Source of the DNA: CAYSUS01 sp964434165
Lineage (GTDB): Bacteria > Planctomycetota > Planctomycetia > Pirellulales > Thermoguttaceae
Length of the DNA: 64,000 bases
Reading direction: 5' to 3'
Assembly: GCA_964434165.1 (NCBI GenBank)
Contig: CAYSUS010000021.1
Coordinates: 1-64,000, forward strand
The stretch's first letter is position 1. Each line of letters begins with the position of its first letter. Under the pieces are notes generated by a model. It saw nothing but the letters and a program-made list of their open reading frames with translations, was not told the DNA's origin and ran no database searches. This document shows positions 28,241-35,716 of this stretch, one piece after another. Both the position numbers and the translations under genes were made by a program.

Positions 28241-29272
28241 TCACGCCGTTCGGCGGGCCAGGGTGACGGGCGGCGCGGCGGTGTCGCGCTCGGTGCGGGA
28301 GCCGTCAGGGGTCTCCGGCTGGAGCAGGGCAGCCAGCGCGAACCGCGTCTCGGGCCTTCGCCACTCGTCGCGCCACTGAAGGAAACGCCTCTGGAGGTCC
28401 GGCAGGCGCTGCTCCTGCTCCCGGATCAGGCGCTCCAAGGGCGGCCGGTGCGTCGTGACGGCCTCGGGCATCGTCCGCTCCAGCCCACGGCGGAACTCGC
28501 GGAACAGGGCCATGGCCACGCAGGCGTCGTTGATCTCGCCGAGGACCTTCTGAAGATCGGCCACCAACGGATAGAACTGCTTGCGCAGCGGACGGTCGAA
28601 GCAGTCCACCACCACCTCCATCGCGTAGCGGACTCGCTTGCCCACGATACGCACCTCGTGCAGCGAGGCGTAGTCGGGGTGGTCCCTGGCGATCGCCGCG
28701 TCGAGTTCCTCCAACAGGCGGTGCAGCAGGCAGCGGCCCAGATCGCCGAGCGTCTGGTGGCAGCCCTTCGGCCGCCGCACCTTGGCCACGGTGGCCGCCA
28801 TGAACCGCTGGAGCTCGAAGGGGTAGTTGGGACACGACGTCTCGAGCATCGACTGGGCCGGGATGCGGTGGGCCACGGCGTAGCCGATGAGCAGATCGAG
28901 CGTCGCCCGCTCCTCGGCGGCGACCCGGGCGGCCATGACGCGGAGCCGCTCCAACAGGACGTCCCAGTCCCGCGCCAGCCCGGCCGCGCGGCGAATCCTG
29001 CGGAGCCGCTTGCGGGCCGTGCTCCAGCACCCTTCCGGAAGGCAGTCTCGAAAGACGTCCAGGGCCGCGCCCGCCCGGCGCGTCGCCACGCGAAGACGAT
29101 GGACATGCTCCACGTCCTCGTGGGCCCGCGCCAGCGCCAACCCGAGGGCGTCGCGCACGGCCTCCAGGCGAATCGCCAGCACGCGCTGCGCGGCGTCGGC
29201 CGCCGGCGTCTGGGCCTCCAGGTCGCTGATCCACTTGCCGCCCGTCACTCGTGTGGCCCCTGCTCCGTCCAT
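28241..29272 (-). CDS. CHAD domain protein, second copy
   Basis: A 343-residue helical CHAD protein, probably binding polyphosphate. The conserved basic helices are VEHVHRLRVATRRAGAALDVFRD near residue 55 and LHEVRIVGKRVRYAMEVVVDCF near residue 205, with IRRAAGLARDWDVLLERL and VLGEINDACVAMALFREF as the matching 'D' helices. It is diverged from the CHAD protein at 24670-25575 and has a different terminal extension, so the two are not a recent duplication. The Nudix gene lies only 7 bp upstream in the same direction, which makes a two-gene operon likely (Nudix then CHAD). Start ATG 29272. Confidence 0.9.
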   Translation of the reverse strand: MDGAGATRVTGGKWISDLEAQTPAADAAQRVLAIRLEAVRDALGLALARAHEDVEHVHRLRVATRRAGAALDVFRDCLPEGCWSTARKRLRRIRRAAGLARDWDVLLERLRVMAARVAAEERATLDLLIGYAVAHRIPAQSMLETSCPNYPFELQRFMAATVAKVRRPKGCHQTLGDLGRCLLHRLLEELDAAIARDHPDYASLHEVRIVGKRVRYAMEVVVDCFDRPLRKQFYPLVADLQKVLGEINDACVAMALFREFRRGLERTMPEAVTTHRPPLERLIREQEQRLPDLQRRFLQWRDEWRRPETRFALAALLQPETPDGSRTERDTAAPPVTLARRTA

Positions 29273-29279
29273 GGCGTCT

Positions 29280-29675
29280 TCACGCCCCCACCGCGCTGCG
29301 CACGATCGAAGAGAGCGGCGAGCGGTCGAGCAGCGCGAGCGCCTGCTCCACCGAGAGCCATCGGCGGCGGCGCTTCTTGCGCTCCGGCCACTTCCTGGCC
29401 ACCTTGCTGACCTCCATGAGGAACACGGTGACCAGGTACGCGCGGCCCGACTTGCGAACCACGAAACTGCCCACCGGCTCCCGCCGCGGCTTGCCGCGCA
29501 CGCCGGCCTCTTCCCAGGCCTCCTCGGCCGCGGTCTGCCAGGGCTTGCTACCCGGCTTGACGCGCCCCTTGGGCACGATCCACCGCTTGCCGCTACGGGT
29601 CGTCACCAGACAGATCGATCCATCTCGACGCACCAGGGCCGCGGCTTGCTGGATGCACTTTTCGCTCTGACTCAC
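29280..29675 (-). CDS. Nudix hydrolase, diphosphoinositol/polyphosphate type
   Basis: A small (131-residue) Nudix phosphohydrolase. I favour GTG 29675, which gives MSQSEKCIQQAAALVRRDGS; a longer frame begins at 29843 but its first 55 residues are Arg/Gly-rich and unlike a protein domain. The Nudix box is PKGRVKPGSKPWQTAAEEAWEEAGV. The essential AxEEAG end is intact, while the first Glu of the consensus is replaced (GSKPW), as seen in the subfamily resembling diphosphoinositol polyphosphate phosphohydrolases. Its tight linkage to the CHAD gene fits a substrate such as polyphosphate or inositol pyrophosphate; this is inferred from context only. Confidence 0.82.
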   Translation of the reverse strand: MSQSEKCIQQAAALVRRDGSICLVTTRSGKRWIVPKGRVKPGSKPWQTAAEEAWEEAGVRGKPRREPVGSFVVRKSGRAYLVTVFLMEVSKVARKWPERKKRRRRWLSVEQALALLDRSPLSSIVRSAVGA

Positions 29676-29965
29676 AACCCCGATCCCATGGCGAGAGAGG
29701 ACTTCGAGCGACCGCCAGGCACCGGCTCGCGAGCGGGCGCGGACGCGGACGCCGCGGGCGGCGGCCCGCACGGGTCGAGCGATCCCCGATCCCCCATTCC
29801 CCGCCCTGCACGGAGCCTGGCTACCTGTGTGTTTCGGCATCACCCCAAGTTCGAGCGATCGAATCCTCGTATTTTCCTAACAAACCCCTAACAATCAGGG
29901 CGGCCCACTCCGCTGTGTGGCGGACCGCCGCCCCCTCGGTCCTACCGACCTGCCCGGGGACGGCG

Positions 29966-29995
29966 TTGGTGGCAACGGGTCTGGCGAGCTACACT
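29966..29995 (+). promoter_or_regulatory. Promoter of the amidotransferase gene, probably leaderless
   Basis: TTGGTG (29966-29971), an 18-bp spacer and TACACT (29990-29995). The expected start point, about 7 bases on, coincides with the ATG at 30003, and no Shine-Dalgarno fits in between. The transcript would therefore be leaderless or nearly so. Confidence 0.5.
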
Positions 29996-30002
29996 ACCTC
30001 CG

Positions 30003-30725
30003 ATGCAACGGCTCTTGATCGTCAAGCTCGGAAGCACGTTCGCCGATCTCGTGTCCCAGTCCGGCGACTTCGAGGACTGGATTCTCCAGCGGCTGCGGAT
30101 GCCCGCCGATCGGGTTCGGGTAATCGACGTCGCGGGCGGCGACCGCTTGCCGGCTTGCGACGGGATGGACGGATGCGTGCTGACCGGGTCGCACGCCATG
30201 GTCACCGACCGCGAGCCGTGGAGCGAGCAGACCGCGGCCTGGCTGCCGGGGCTGGTCGCGCGCGGGATTCCCGTCCTGGGGATCTGCTACGGGCATCAGC
30301 TTCTCGCCCACGCCTTGGGCGGGCGCGTAGGGGACAACCCGCGCGGCCGCGAGTTCGGTACGGCGTCGATCGAGCTCCTTCCCGGGGCTGGACTCGACCC
30401 GCTCCTGGCCGGCCTGTCGAGCCCGATCTCCGGCCACACCAGTCACACGCAGAGCGTGCTCGCGCTGCCGCCGCGCGCGGAGCCGCTGGCATCGAGCGAT
30501 AGGGACTCGCACCAGGCCTTCCGCGTCGGCCGCTGCGCCTGGGGCGTCCAGTTTCATCCCGAGTTCGACGCCCGCGTTGCCGCGGCCTACGTCACCCGTT
30601 GCCGCGAGGCGCTCCGGGCCGAAGGCCAGGATCCCGACCAGCTCGAAGCCGCCATCCGCGAGACCCCCGAGGCCGAGGAGATACTACGGCGGTTCGGAGA
30701 GGGCGTGTCGAGCGGCGGGTGGTGA
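30003..30725 (+). CDS. Class I glutamine amidotransferase (GMP-synthase-like)
   Basis: A 240-residue stand-alone GATase1 domain that releases ammonia from glutamine for a partner, or acts on a gamma-glutamyl substrate. The nucleophile Cys is in GICYGHQLLAHALGG, and the His-Glu pair is in GVQFHPEFD. It resembles GuaA-like or YfeJ-type homologues more than PuuD. The core is complete, with a helical C-terminal tail (LEAAIRETPEAEEILRRFGEG). No synthetase subunit is adjacent. It is convergent with the rRNA-methyltransferase-like gene. Confidence 0.88.
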   Translation: MQRLLIVKLGSTFADLVSQSGDFEDWILQRLRMPADRVRVIDVAGGDRLPACDGMDGCVLTGSHAMVTDREPWSEQTAAWLPGLVARGIPVLGICYGHQLLAHALGGRVGDNPRGREFGTASIELLPGAGLDPLLAGLSSPISGHTSHTQSVLALPPRAEPLASSDRDSHQAFRVGRCAWGVQFHPEFDARVAAAYVTRCREALRAEGQDPDQLEAAIRETPEAEEILRRFGEGVSSGGW

Positions 30726-30806
30726 GACGCAAGCGGCGGTCCAGAGCGCTCGCCCGCCCGGCTCGCATGCTGGAAGCCGCAGCATGACGTGTCGTGCGGC
30801 GTGTCG

Positions 30807-31607
30807 TCACGCGCGGGCCCGCTGCCGCCGCGCTTCGTAGAACAGCACGGCCGCGGCGGCCGAGACGTTGAGGCTGTCGGCCACGCCCCGCATGGGGAGG
30901 CGCACGGGCACGACCCCGTCGCCGGACCACGCGGGGGAGAGACCACGGGCTTCGCTCCCCAGCACGACCGCGCTCCGCTGCGTCCAATCGACCTCCGCGT
31001 ACTCCAGGTCCGCATCCACCCGGGCGGCATAGACCGCCAGGCGATGGGCGCGAAGCCACGCCATGGCCGCCTCCGTCGCGGCGGCAGCCACGGGCATGGT
31101 GAACACCGTCCCCAGGCTGGCGCGGATCGTGTTGGGGTTGTACAGGTCGGTGCGGGGATCGGCCACGACAAGGGCGGAGACCCCGGCTCCATCGGCGCTG
31201 CGGAGTACGGCGCCCACGTTGCCGGGCTTCTCCACCCCCTCGAGCACGGCGACCAGGGGCCGGCCGGGCAGTTCGATCGCCTCCAGCCGCGCCTGAGGCA
31301 TTTCGGCCACTCCGATCAGCCCCTCGCACCGACGGCCGAAGGAGAGCCGCTCCAGAATCGCCTCGGTGACTTCCAGGACCTCCGCCCCGGCACGCGGCAG
31401 CAGCTCGACGAGCTCCACGGCCCGGCGGCTCTCGCACAATGGAGGGCAGACGAAGACCTCCTCGACGCGCGCGCCTGCTTCCACCGCGCGGCGAAGCTCC
31501 CGCGCGCCGTCGATGAGGATGCGGCCCTGCTTGGCGCGGTGGCGCCCGTCGCGGAGCCGCATCGCCGCCTTGACGCGCGGATTCTGGAGGCTGGTGATTC
31601 GCGTCAC
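30807..31607 (-). CDS. SpoU/TrmH-family RNA 2'-O-methyltransferase
   Basis: A 266-residue SPOUT methyltransferase that modifies ribose in rRNA or tRNA. GTG 31607 overlaps the previous stop (GTGA) and gives the family start MTRITSLQNPRVKAAMRLRDGRHR, including the N-terminal substrate-binding (L30e-like) domain. SPOUT motifs: 1 (VLEGVEKPGNVGAVLRSADG), 2 (VVLGSEARGLS) and 3 (VRLPMRGVADSLNVSAAAAVLFYE), which form the knotted SAM site. It is translationally coupled to the upstream methyltransferase, so the pair probably acts in RNA modification. Confidence 0.93.
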   Translation of the reverse strand: MTRITSLQNPRVKAAMRLRDGRHRAKQGRILIDGARELRRAVEAGARVEEVFVCPPLCESRRAVELVELLPRAGAEVLEVTEAILERLSFGRRCEGLIGVAEMPQARLEAIELPGRPLVAVLEGVEKPGNVGAVLRSADGAGVSALVVADPRTDLYNPNTIRASLGTVFTMPVAAAATEAAMAWLRAHRLAVYAARVDADLEYAEVDWTQRSAVVLGSEARGLSPAWSGDGVVPVRLPMRGVADSLNVSAAAAVLFYEARRQRARA

Positions 31608-32473
31608 GGCGTGCTCCGCTGCCAGGTCACGATGCTTCCCGAAGGCAGGCACCTGCCGGCGATCGACGGAACCTCCAACTCGCCGGCGCGAAGCTCGCCC
31701 GAGGCCGCGTCGTCCAGGGCCTCGGTCACCATGTTGGCAAGGCGCTTCGGGCCGAAGCCGGGGGTGTGCGCGGTGAGCAGCAGGAACCGCCGCCGGCCCG
31801 CGGTCAGCTCCCCGCAGTATCGCAGCAGGCGCGGCAGATCGCGACCGAGGCGCCACACTTCGCCGCGACGTCCGTGACCGTAGCTGGGCGGGTCGAGGAT
31901 CACCGCCTCGTACTCCGCGCCCCGGCGAAGCTCTCGCTTGACGAACTTCAGCGCGTCCTCGCAGATCCAGCGCACTCGGGCGTCCTCCAGGCCCGAGAGG
32001 CGCGCGTTGCGCCGCGCCCACTCGACGATGTTGCCGGCGGCGTCCACGTGCGTGACCTCAGCGCTGGCGTCGGCGGCAGCCAGGGTGCTCCCGCCCGTGT
32101 AGGCGAAGAGGTTCAGGATTCGCATGGGGCGCGATCCGCGCGCGGCCCTCTCGGCGATCCAGTCCCAGTTGACCGCCTGCTCGGGAAATAGCCCGAGATG
32201 GCCGAAATCCGTCCGCTTCAGCTCGAACACGGCGCGGCCGTGGGCGACCGTCCAGCGGTCGGGCAGGGCGCGGGCGAGGACCCACTGCCCGTCGCGCGGC
32301 CCTCGCCGCTCGAACCGCGCGTCTGCGGTCTTCCACAACGCGGGATCAGAGACGGGCAGTCCCTCGACGGCCGGGCAGGGCCGGTCGAGCACCACGCGAG
32401 CCAGTCGTTCCAGGCGGCGGCCCCGGCCAAAGTCGAGAAGCGCGTACTGATCGGGCGAAAACATCCCTGCCAT
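31604..32473 (-). CDS. Class I SAM-dependent methyltransferase (RlmI/RlmK-like catalytic domain)
   Basis: A 289-residue methyltransferase. ATG 32473 (MAGMFSPDQYALLDFG) is chosen over the longer frame, whose N-terminus is not protein-like. A short N-terminal beta region (DARFERRGPRDGQW) precedes the Rossmann core: motif I (ILNLFAYTGGSTLAAA), HVDAAGNIVEWARRNARLSGL, RWICEDALKFVKREL and the catalytic-loop motif VILDPPSYGHG in place of NPPY. This set resembles the rRNA cytosine methyltransferase group, but no PUA domain is present. Its stop overlaps the start of the SpoU-type gene. The target RNA is not known. Confidence 0.88.
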   Translation of the reverse strand: MAGMFSPDQYALLDFGRGRRLERLARVVLDRPCPAVEGLPVSDPALWKTADARFERRGPRDGQWVLARALPDRWTVAHGRAVFELKRTDFGHLGLFPEQAVNWDWIAERAARGSRPMRILNLFAYTGGSTLAAADASAEVTHVDAAGNIVEWARRNARLSGLEDARVRWICEDALKFVKRELRRGAEYEAVILDPPSYGHGRRGEVWRLGRDLPRLLRYCGELTAGRRRFLLLTAHTPGFGPKRLANMVTEALDDAASGELRAGELEVPSIAGRCLPSGSIVTWQRSTP

Positions 32474-32652
32474 CGTATTCCGTCGCGCGGGGTCCTCCAA
32501 GGCGGGGGCCGCATGACCGGCGCGACACATGCCAACCGCACTCCCCTCTTGCCTCCAGGCGAATCGTGGCCAAGAATGAATTCTGGGCGGGGAGCGGGCC
32601 CTGCCCTTTTGTCGCGGGTTATCCGGACTCTGTTCCCACGCGGAGGACGACC

Positions 32653-32847
32653 ATGGCGCGCTATGCGATCATCGAGACCGAAGCAGGCTTGACGGTTGCC
32701 GAGATGCTCCACGCGGCGCGGCCGGAAGACGAGGCGAAGCGCCTCGGCGGCGTGGTCGTCGATCCCGGACCGTACCCGTCCTACGAAGAGGCCTACGACG
32801 CCATGCTCGCCCTGGCCGACGACTCGGACGAGGAGGAGCTGGCGTAA
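32653..32847 (+). CDS. Small acidic conserved-looking protein
   Basis: A 64-residue protein (MARYAIIETEAGLTVAEML ... DDSDEEELA) with GGAGGACG directly before the ATG. It has good coding-type codon use, no Cys, no transmembrane segment and an acidic C-terminus. I do not recognise a family. It is flanked upstream by the divergent methyltransferase and downstream by a convergent hairpin terminator, so it is transcribed alone. Confidence 0.7.
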   Translation: MARYAIIETEAGLTVAEMLHAARPEDEAKRLGGVVVDPGPYPSYEEAYDAMLALADDSDEEELA

Positions 32848-32874
32848 GCTTGGGACTTGGCGGGTGCCTGGGGA

Positions 32875-32905
32875 GGCTTCCGAAGTCTTGAAGAGTTCGG
32901 AAGTC
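32875..32905. terminator. Hairpin between convergent genes (repeat family member 2)
   Basis: Arms GGCTTCCGAAGTCTT (32875-32889) and AAGAGTTCGGAAGTC (32891-32905), with two mismatched pairs and a one-base centre. Same core as the copies at 24602, 57593 and 60223. It separates the 64-residue protein gene from the convergent lpd gene. Confidence 0.65.
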
Positions 32906-32934
32906 CGCTTGCAGGTCTGCTCTTTGCGGCTGGC

Positions 32935-34326
32935 CTACATGTGCAGCGGACGCCCGTCCACGGCCAGGGCGGCCTCGTGCACGGCCTCGGCGAGCGTGGG
33001 GTGGGCGTGGGAGATGCGGGCGAGGTCTTCGCTCGTGGCGCCCAGTTCCATGGCCACGGTCGCCTCGGCGATCAGGTCACCCGCCCGAACGCCCAGGACG
33101 TGCACGCCCAGGATGCGGTCGGTCTCTTCCTCGGCGAGGATCTTGACCAGCCCGTCGGTCTCGCCGAGCGTGCGAGCGCGCCCGCTGGCAACGAAAGGGA
33201 ACGCGCCCTTGCGATACGCGCGCCCCTCCTGCTGGAGCGCCTCCTCGGTCTTCCCCACGCTGGCGATCTCGGGGTGGGTATAGACCACGGCCGGGATGGC
33301 GTCGTAGTTGACGTGTCCGTAGCCGCTGGCGATCCGCTCGACGCAGGCCACGGCCTCGTCCGAGGCCTTGTGCGCGAGCATGGCCCCGCCGATGCAGTCG
33401 CCGACCGCATACACGCCCTCGGCCGCGGTGGCGAAGTGCTCATCGACCTCGATACGACCGGCCCTGTCGCGCTCGATGCCGAGCGCGTCGAGCCCCAGAC
33501 CGTCGGTGTTCGCCCTGCGCCCCACGGCCAACAGAACGCGGTCGCACTCGATCGGGTCGAGCCCTTCGCGCTCCACCCGGCAGCGATCGTCCTGGACGTA
33601 CGCCCGCTGGACGCGCGTGCCGAGGTGAAACTCCAGGCCCTGGCGCTTGAGGATGCGCTGGGCCTGGCCGGCGATCTCGGCGTCGGTGCCGGGCAGGATG
33701 CGGTCGAGGGCCTCCAGCACGGTGACCCTGGCCCCTAGCCGTTTCCACACCGAGCCCAGCTCCAGCCCGATATAGCCCGCTCCGATCACCACCAGGTGCT
33801 TCGGCACTCCACCATAGGCGAGGGCCTCGGTGCTGGTGCCGATCCGATCGCCGTCGAGCTCCACGCCGGGCAGAGGCGCCGGCGTGCTGCCCGCGGCGAT
33901 CAGGCAGTTCTTGAAGGAGAGCGACTCGCGCCCGGCCGGCCCCTCGACGAGCAGTTTCCCGGGGCCTTCAAGACGCCCACGGCCGTGGAAGCGGCGGATG
34001 GCGTGCTTCTTGAAAAGCCCTTCGATCCCGCGGCAGAGCGTGGCCACGACGTCGTCCTTGCGCTTCATCATGGCCGCCAGGTCGAGCTCGACGCCGGCGG
34101 TCTTCACGCCGTGGCGGGCGAGCCCTCGGGTGGCCTCAAGGAGCTTCTCGCTCGATTCCAGCAGGGCCTTGCTGGGGATGCAGCCCACGCGCAGGCAGGT
34201 GCCGCCAAGCTGGGCGTTCGCGTCGATGCAGGCGGTCTTCATTCCGAGCTGGGCGGCACGGATGGCGGCCACGTAGCCGCCGGGGCCGGCCCCGATCACG
34301 GCAAGGTCAAAGGTCGTCTCGTCCAC
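32935..34326 (-). CDS. lpd: Dihydrolipoyl dehydrogenase (E3)
   Basis: FAD flavoenzyme that reoxidises the lipoyl arm of 2-oxo-acid dehydrogenases with NAD+. The 463 residues contain the FAD motif (LAVIGAGPGGYVAAIRAAQLG), the redox disulfide (GGTCLRVGCIPSKALL), the NAD motif (VVIGAGYIGLELGSVW), GRRANTDGLGL, AVGDCIGGAMLAHKA and the dimer-interface catalytic His-Glu (HAHPTLAEAVHEAAL). It starts at GTG 34326, 4 bp after the sucB stop, with GAGGTG 7 nt upstream. Third gene of the sucA-sucB-lpd operon, hence the E3 for the 2-oxoglutarate complex, and probably shared with other complexes. Confidence 0.97.
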   Translation of the reverse strand: MDETTFDLAVIGAGPGGYVAAIRAAQLGMKTACIDANAQLGGTCLRVGCIPSKALLESSEKLLEATRGLARHGVKTAGVELDLAAMMKRKDDVVATLCRGIEGLFKKHAIRRFHGRGRLEGPGKLLVEGPAGRESLSFKNCLIAAGSTPAPLPGVELDGDRIGTSTEALAYGGVPKHLVVIGAGYIGLELGSVWKRLGARVTVLEALDRILPGTDAEIAGQAQRILKRQGLEFHLGTRVQRAYVQDDRCRVEREGLDPIECDRVLLAVGRRANTDGLGLDALGIERDRAGRIEVDEHFATAAEGVYAVGDCIGGAMLAHKASDEAVACVERIASGYGHVNYDAIPAVVYTHPEIASVGKTEEALQQEGRAYRKGAFPFVASGRARTLGETDGLVKILAEEETDRILGVHVLGVRAGDLIAEATVAMELGATSEDLARISHAHPTLAEAVHEAALAVDGRPLHM

Positions 34327-34330
34327 GGTG

Positions 34331-35659
34331 TCACACCTCGAGGATCAGCCGGGCGGGGTCTTCGATCAACTCCTTGATCGTGCGCAGGAACGTGACCGCC
34401 TCGCGCCCGTCCACCAGGCGGTGGTCGTACGTCAGGGCCAGGTACATCATCGGGCGGATCACCACCTGGCCGTCGCGGGCGACGGGCCGCTCCTGGATCG
34501 CGTGCATCCCCAGGATGCCGCTCTGCGGCGGGTTGACGATGGGCGTGGAGAGGAGCGAGCCGTAGATCCCGCCGTTGGTGATGCTGAACGTGCCGCCTTC
34601 CAGCTCCTCCGGCGTGATCTTGCCCTCCGGGGCGCGGCGTCCGAAGTCGGCGATCGCCTGCTCGATCTCGGCGAAGCTCATGCGCTCGCAGTTGCGCAGC
34701 ACGGGCACGACCAGCCCCTTGCCCCCGCCGATGGCGATGCCGACATCGTAGTAGTTGCGATAGACGACGCTCTTGTCGCGCAGCTCGGCGTTAACCTGCG
34801 GGAAGCGCTTGAGGGCCTCGACCGCAGCCTTGACGAAGAACGACATGAAGCCGAGCTTGATCGCGTACTTCTTCTGGAACACCTCCTGGTACTTCTTGCG
34901 CAGGGCCATCACGCCCGACATGTCGGCCTCGTTGAACGTCGTCAATAGCGCCGCCTGCTGCTGGGCCTCCAGGAGGCGCGTGGCGATCGCGCGGCGGATC
35001 ATGCTCATCGGCACGACCTCTTCCTGCCGCGCCGGGGCGGGCGCCGCTTCCTCTTCCTGCGCGGAATGCGGCCTGGCCACCTCGGGCCGCTTCGGCTCCG
35101 GCGGCCGCGCCGGGGACGGGGGCTTGCCTGGCGCCTCGACGTGCCGCAGCACATCCTCCTTCAGCAGGCGCCCGCCCGGCCCTGAGGCCGCGACCTCTTC
35201 GGCTTGAAGGTCGTACTCCGCCAGGAGCCTTCGCGCCGAGGGCGTGACCACGGCGGTCGCGGCGCCCCGCTCGGCCTCTTCCCGCTGTCCGTCGGCGGCC
35301 TTGCCGGCCCTGGGACCCTTGGGCGCCGGTTTCTGGCCGTCGGCCTTCGAGGCGGACGCGGCGTCTTCCTTCCCGTCGGCAGCCGCTTGGGCTTCGTCCC
35401 GGCCGCGCCCGGCGGGCTGGGCCGTCTCGTCGATCGTGGCGATTACGTCGCCCACCGAGGCGAACTCGCCGTCCGGCTTGACGATCGCGGCGAGGGTCCC
35501 GGCCTCGGGCGACGGCAGCTGAAACGTGGCCTTCTCGCTCTCGATCTCGACGAGGTCCTCGTCCCGCTCGACCCAATCGCCCTCCTGCTTGAGCCACTGG
35601 GCGACCTGCACCTCGTGGACCGACTCGCCGAGCTCCGGGATTCGCACTTCGATGGACAT
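34331..35659 (-). CDS. sucB: Dihydrolipoyllysine succinyltransferase, E2 of 2-oxoglutarate dehydrogenase
   Basis: Core E2 of the 2-oxoglutarate dehydrogenase complex (442 residues), transferring succinyl groups to CoA. Domain order: lipoyl domain at residues 1-75 with the lipoylated Lys in IESEKATFQLPS; a long Ala/Pro/Lys-rich linker; a peripheral-subunit-binding domain near residues 130-170 (VTPSARRLLAEYDLQAEEV ... GGRLLKEDVLRH); a second linker; and the acyltransferase domain with the catalytic YDHRLVDGREA near the C-terminus. It lies between sucA (57 bp away, with heptamer repeats in the gap) and lpd. The Shine-Dalgarno is poor. Confidence 0.95.
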   Translation of the reverse strand: MSIEVRIPELGESVHEVQVAQWLKQEGDWVERDEDLVEIESEKATFQLPSPEAGTLAAIVKPDGEFASVGDVIATIDETAQPAGRGRDEAQAAADGKEDAASASKADGQKPAPKGPRAGKAADGQREEAERGAATAVVTPSARRLLAEYDLQAEEVAASGPGGRLLKEDVLRHVEAPGKPPSPARPPEPKRPEVARPHSAQEEEAAPAPARQEEVVPMSMIRRAIATRLLEAQQQAALLTTFNEADMSGVMALRKKYQEVFQKKYAIKLGFMSFFVKAAVEALKRFPQVNAELRDKSVVYRNYYDVGIAIGGGKGLVVPVLRNCERMSFAEIEQAIADFGRRAPEGKITPEELEGGTFSITNGGIYGSLLSTPIVNPPQSGILGMHAIQERPVARDGQVVIRPMMYLALTYDHRLVDGREAVTFLRTIKELIEDPARLILEV

Positions 35660-35672
35660 GGGAGGGTCGATG

Positions 35673-35707
35673 ACAAATGATGAATGACAGAGGATAAACG
35701 ATGAATG
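35673..35707. repeat. Five degenerate heptamers between sucA and sucB
   Basis: Five head-to-tail 7-base units resembling ATGAATG (also ACAAATG and ATAAACG) fill most of the 57-bp gap. The segment is AT-rich in a GC-rich operon. It has the same period as the repeat at 12355-12375. Confidence 0.65.
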
Positions 35708-35716
35708 CCGGATCCT

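Noticed and set aside
28182..29410. Continuation of the transposase frame to 638 residues
   Set aside because: The part beyond the right repeat is antisense to the CHAD gene and has shadow-type composition, so it is not counted as protein.
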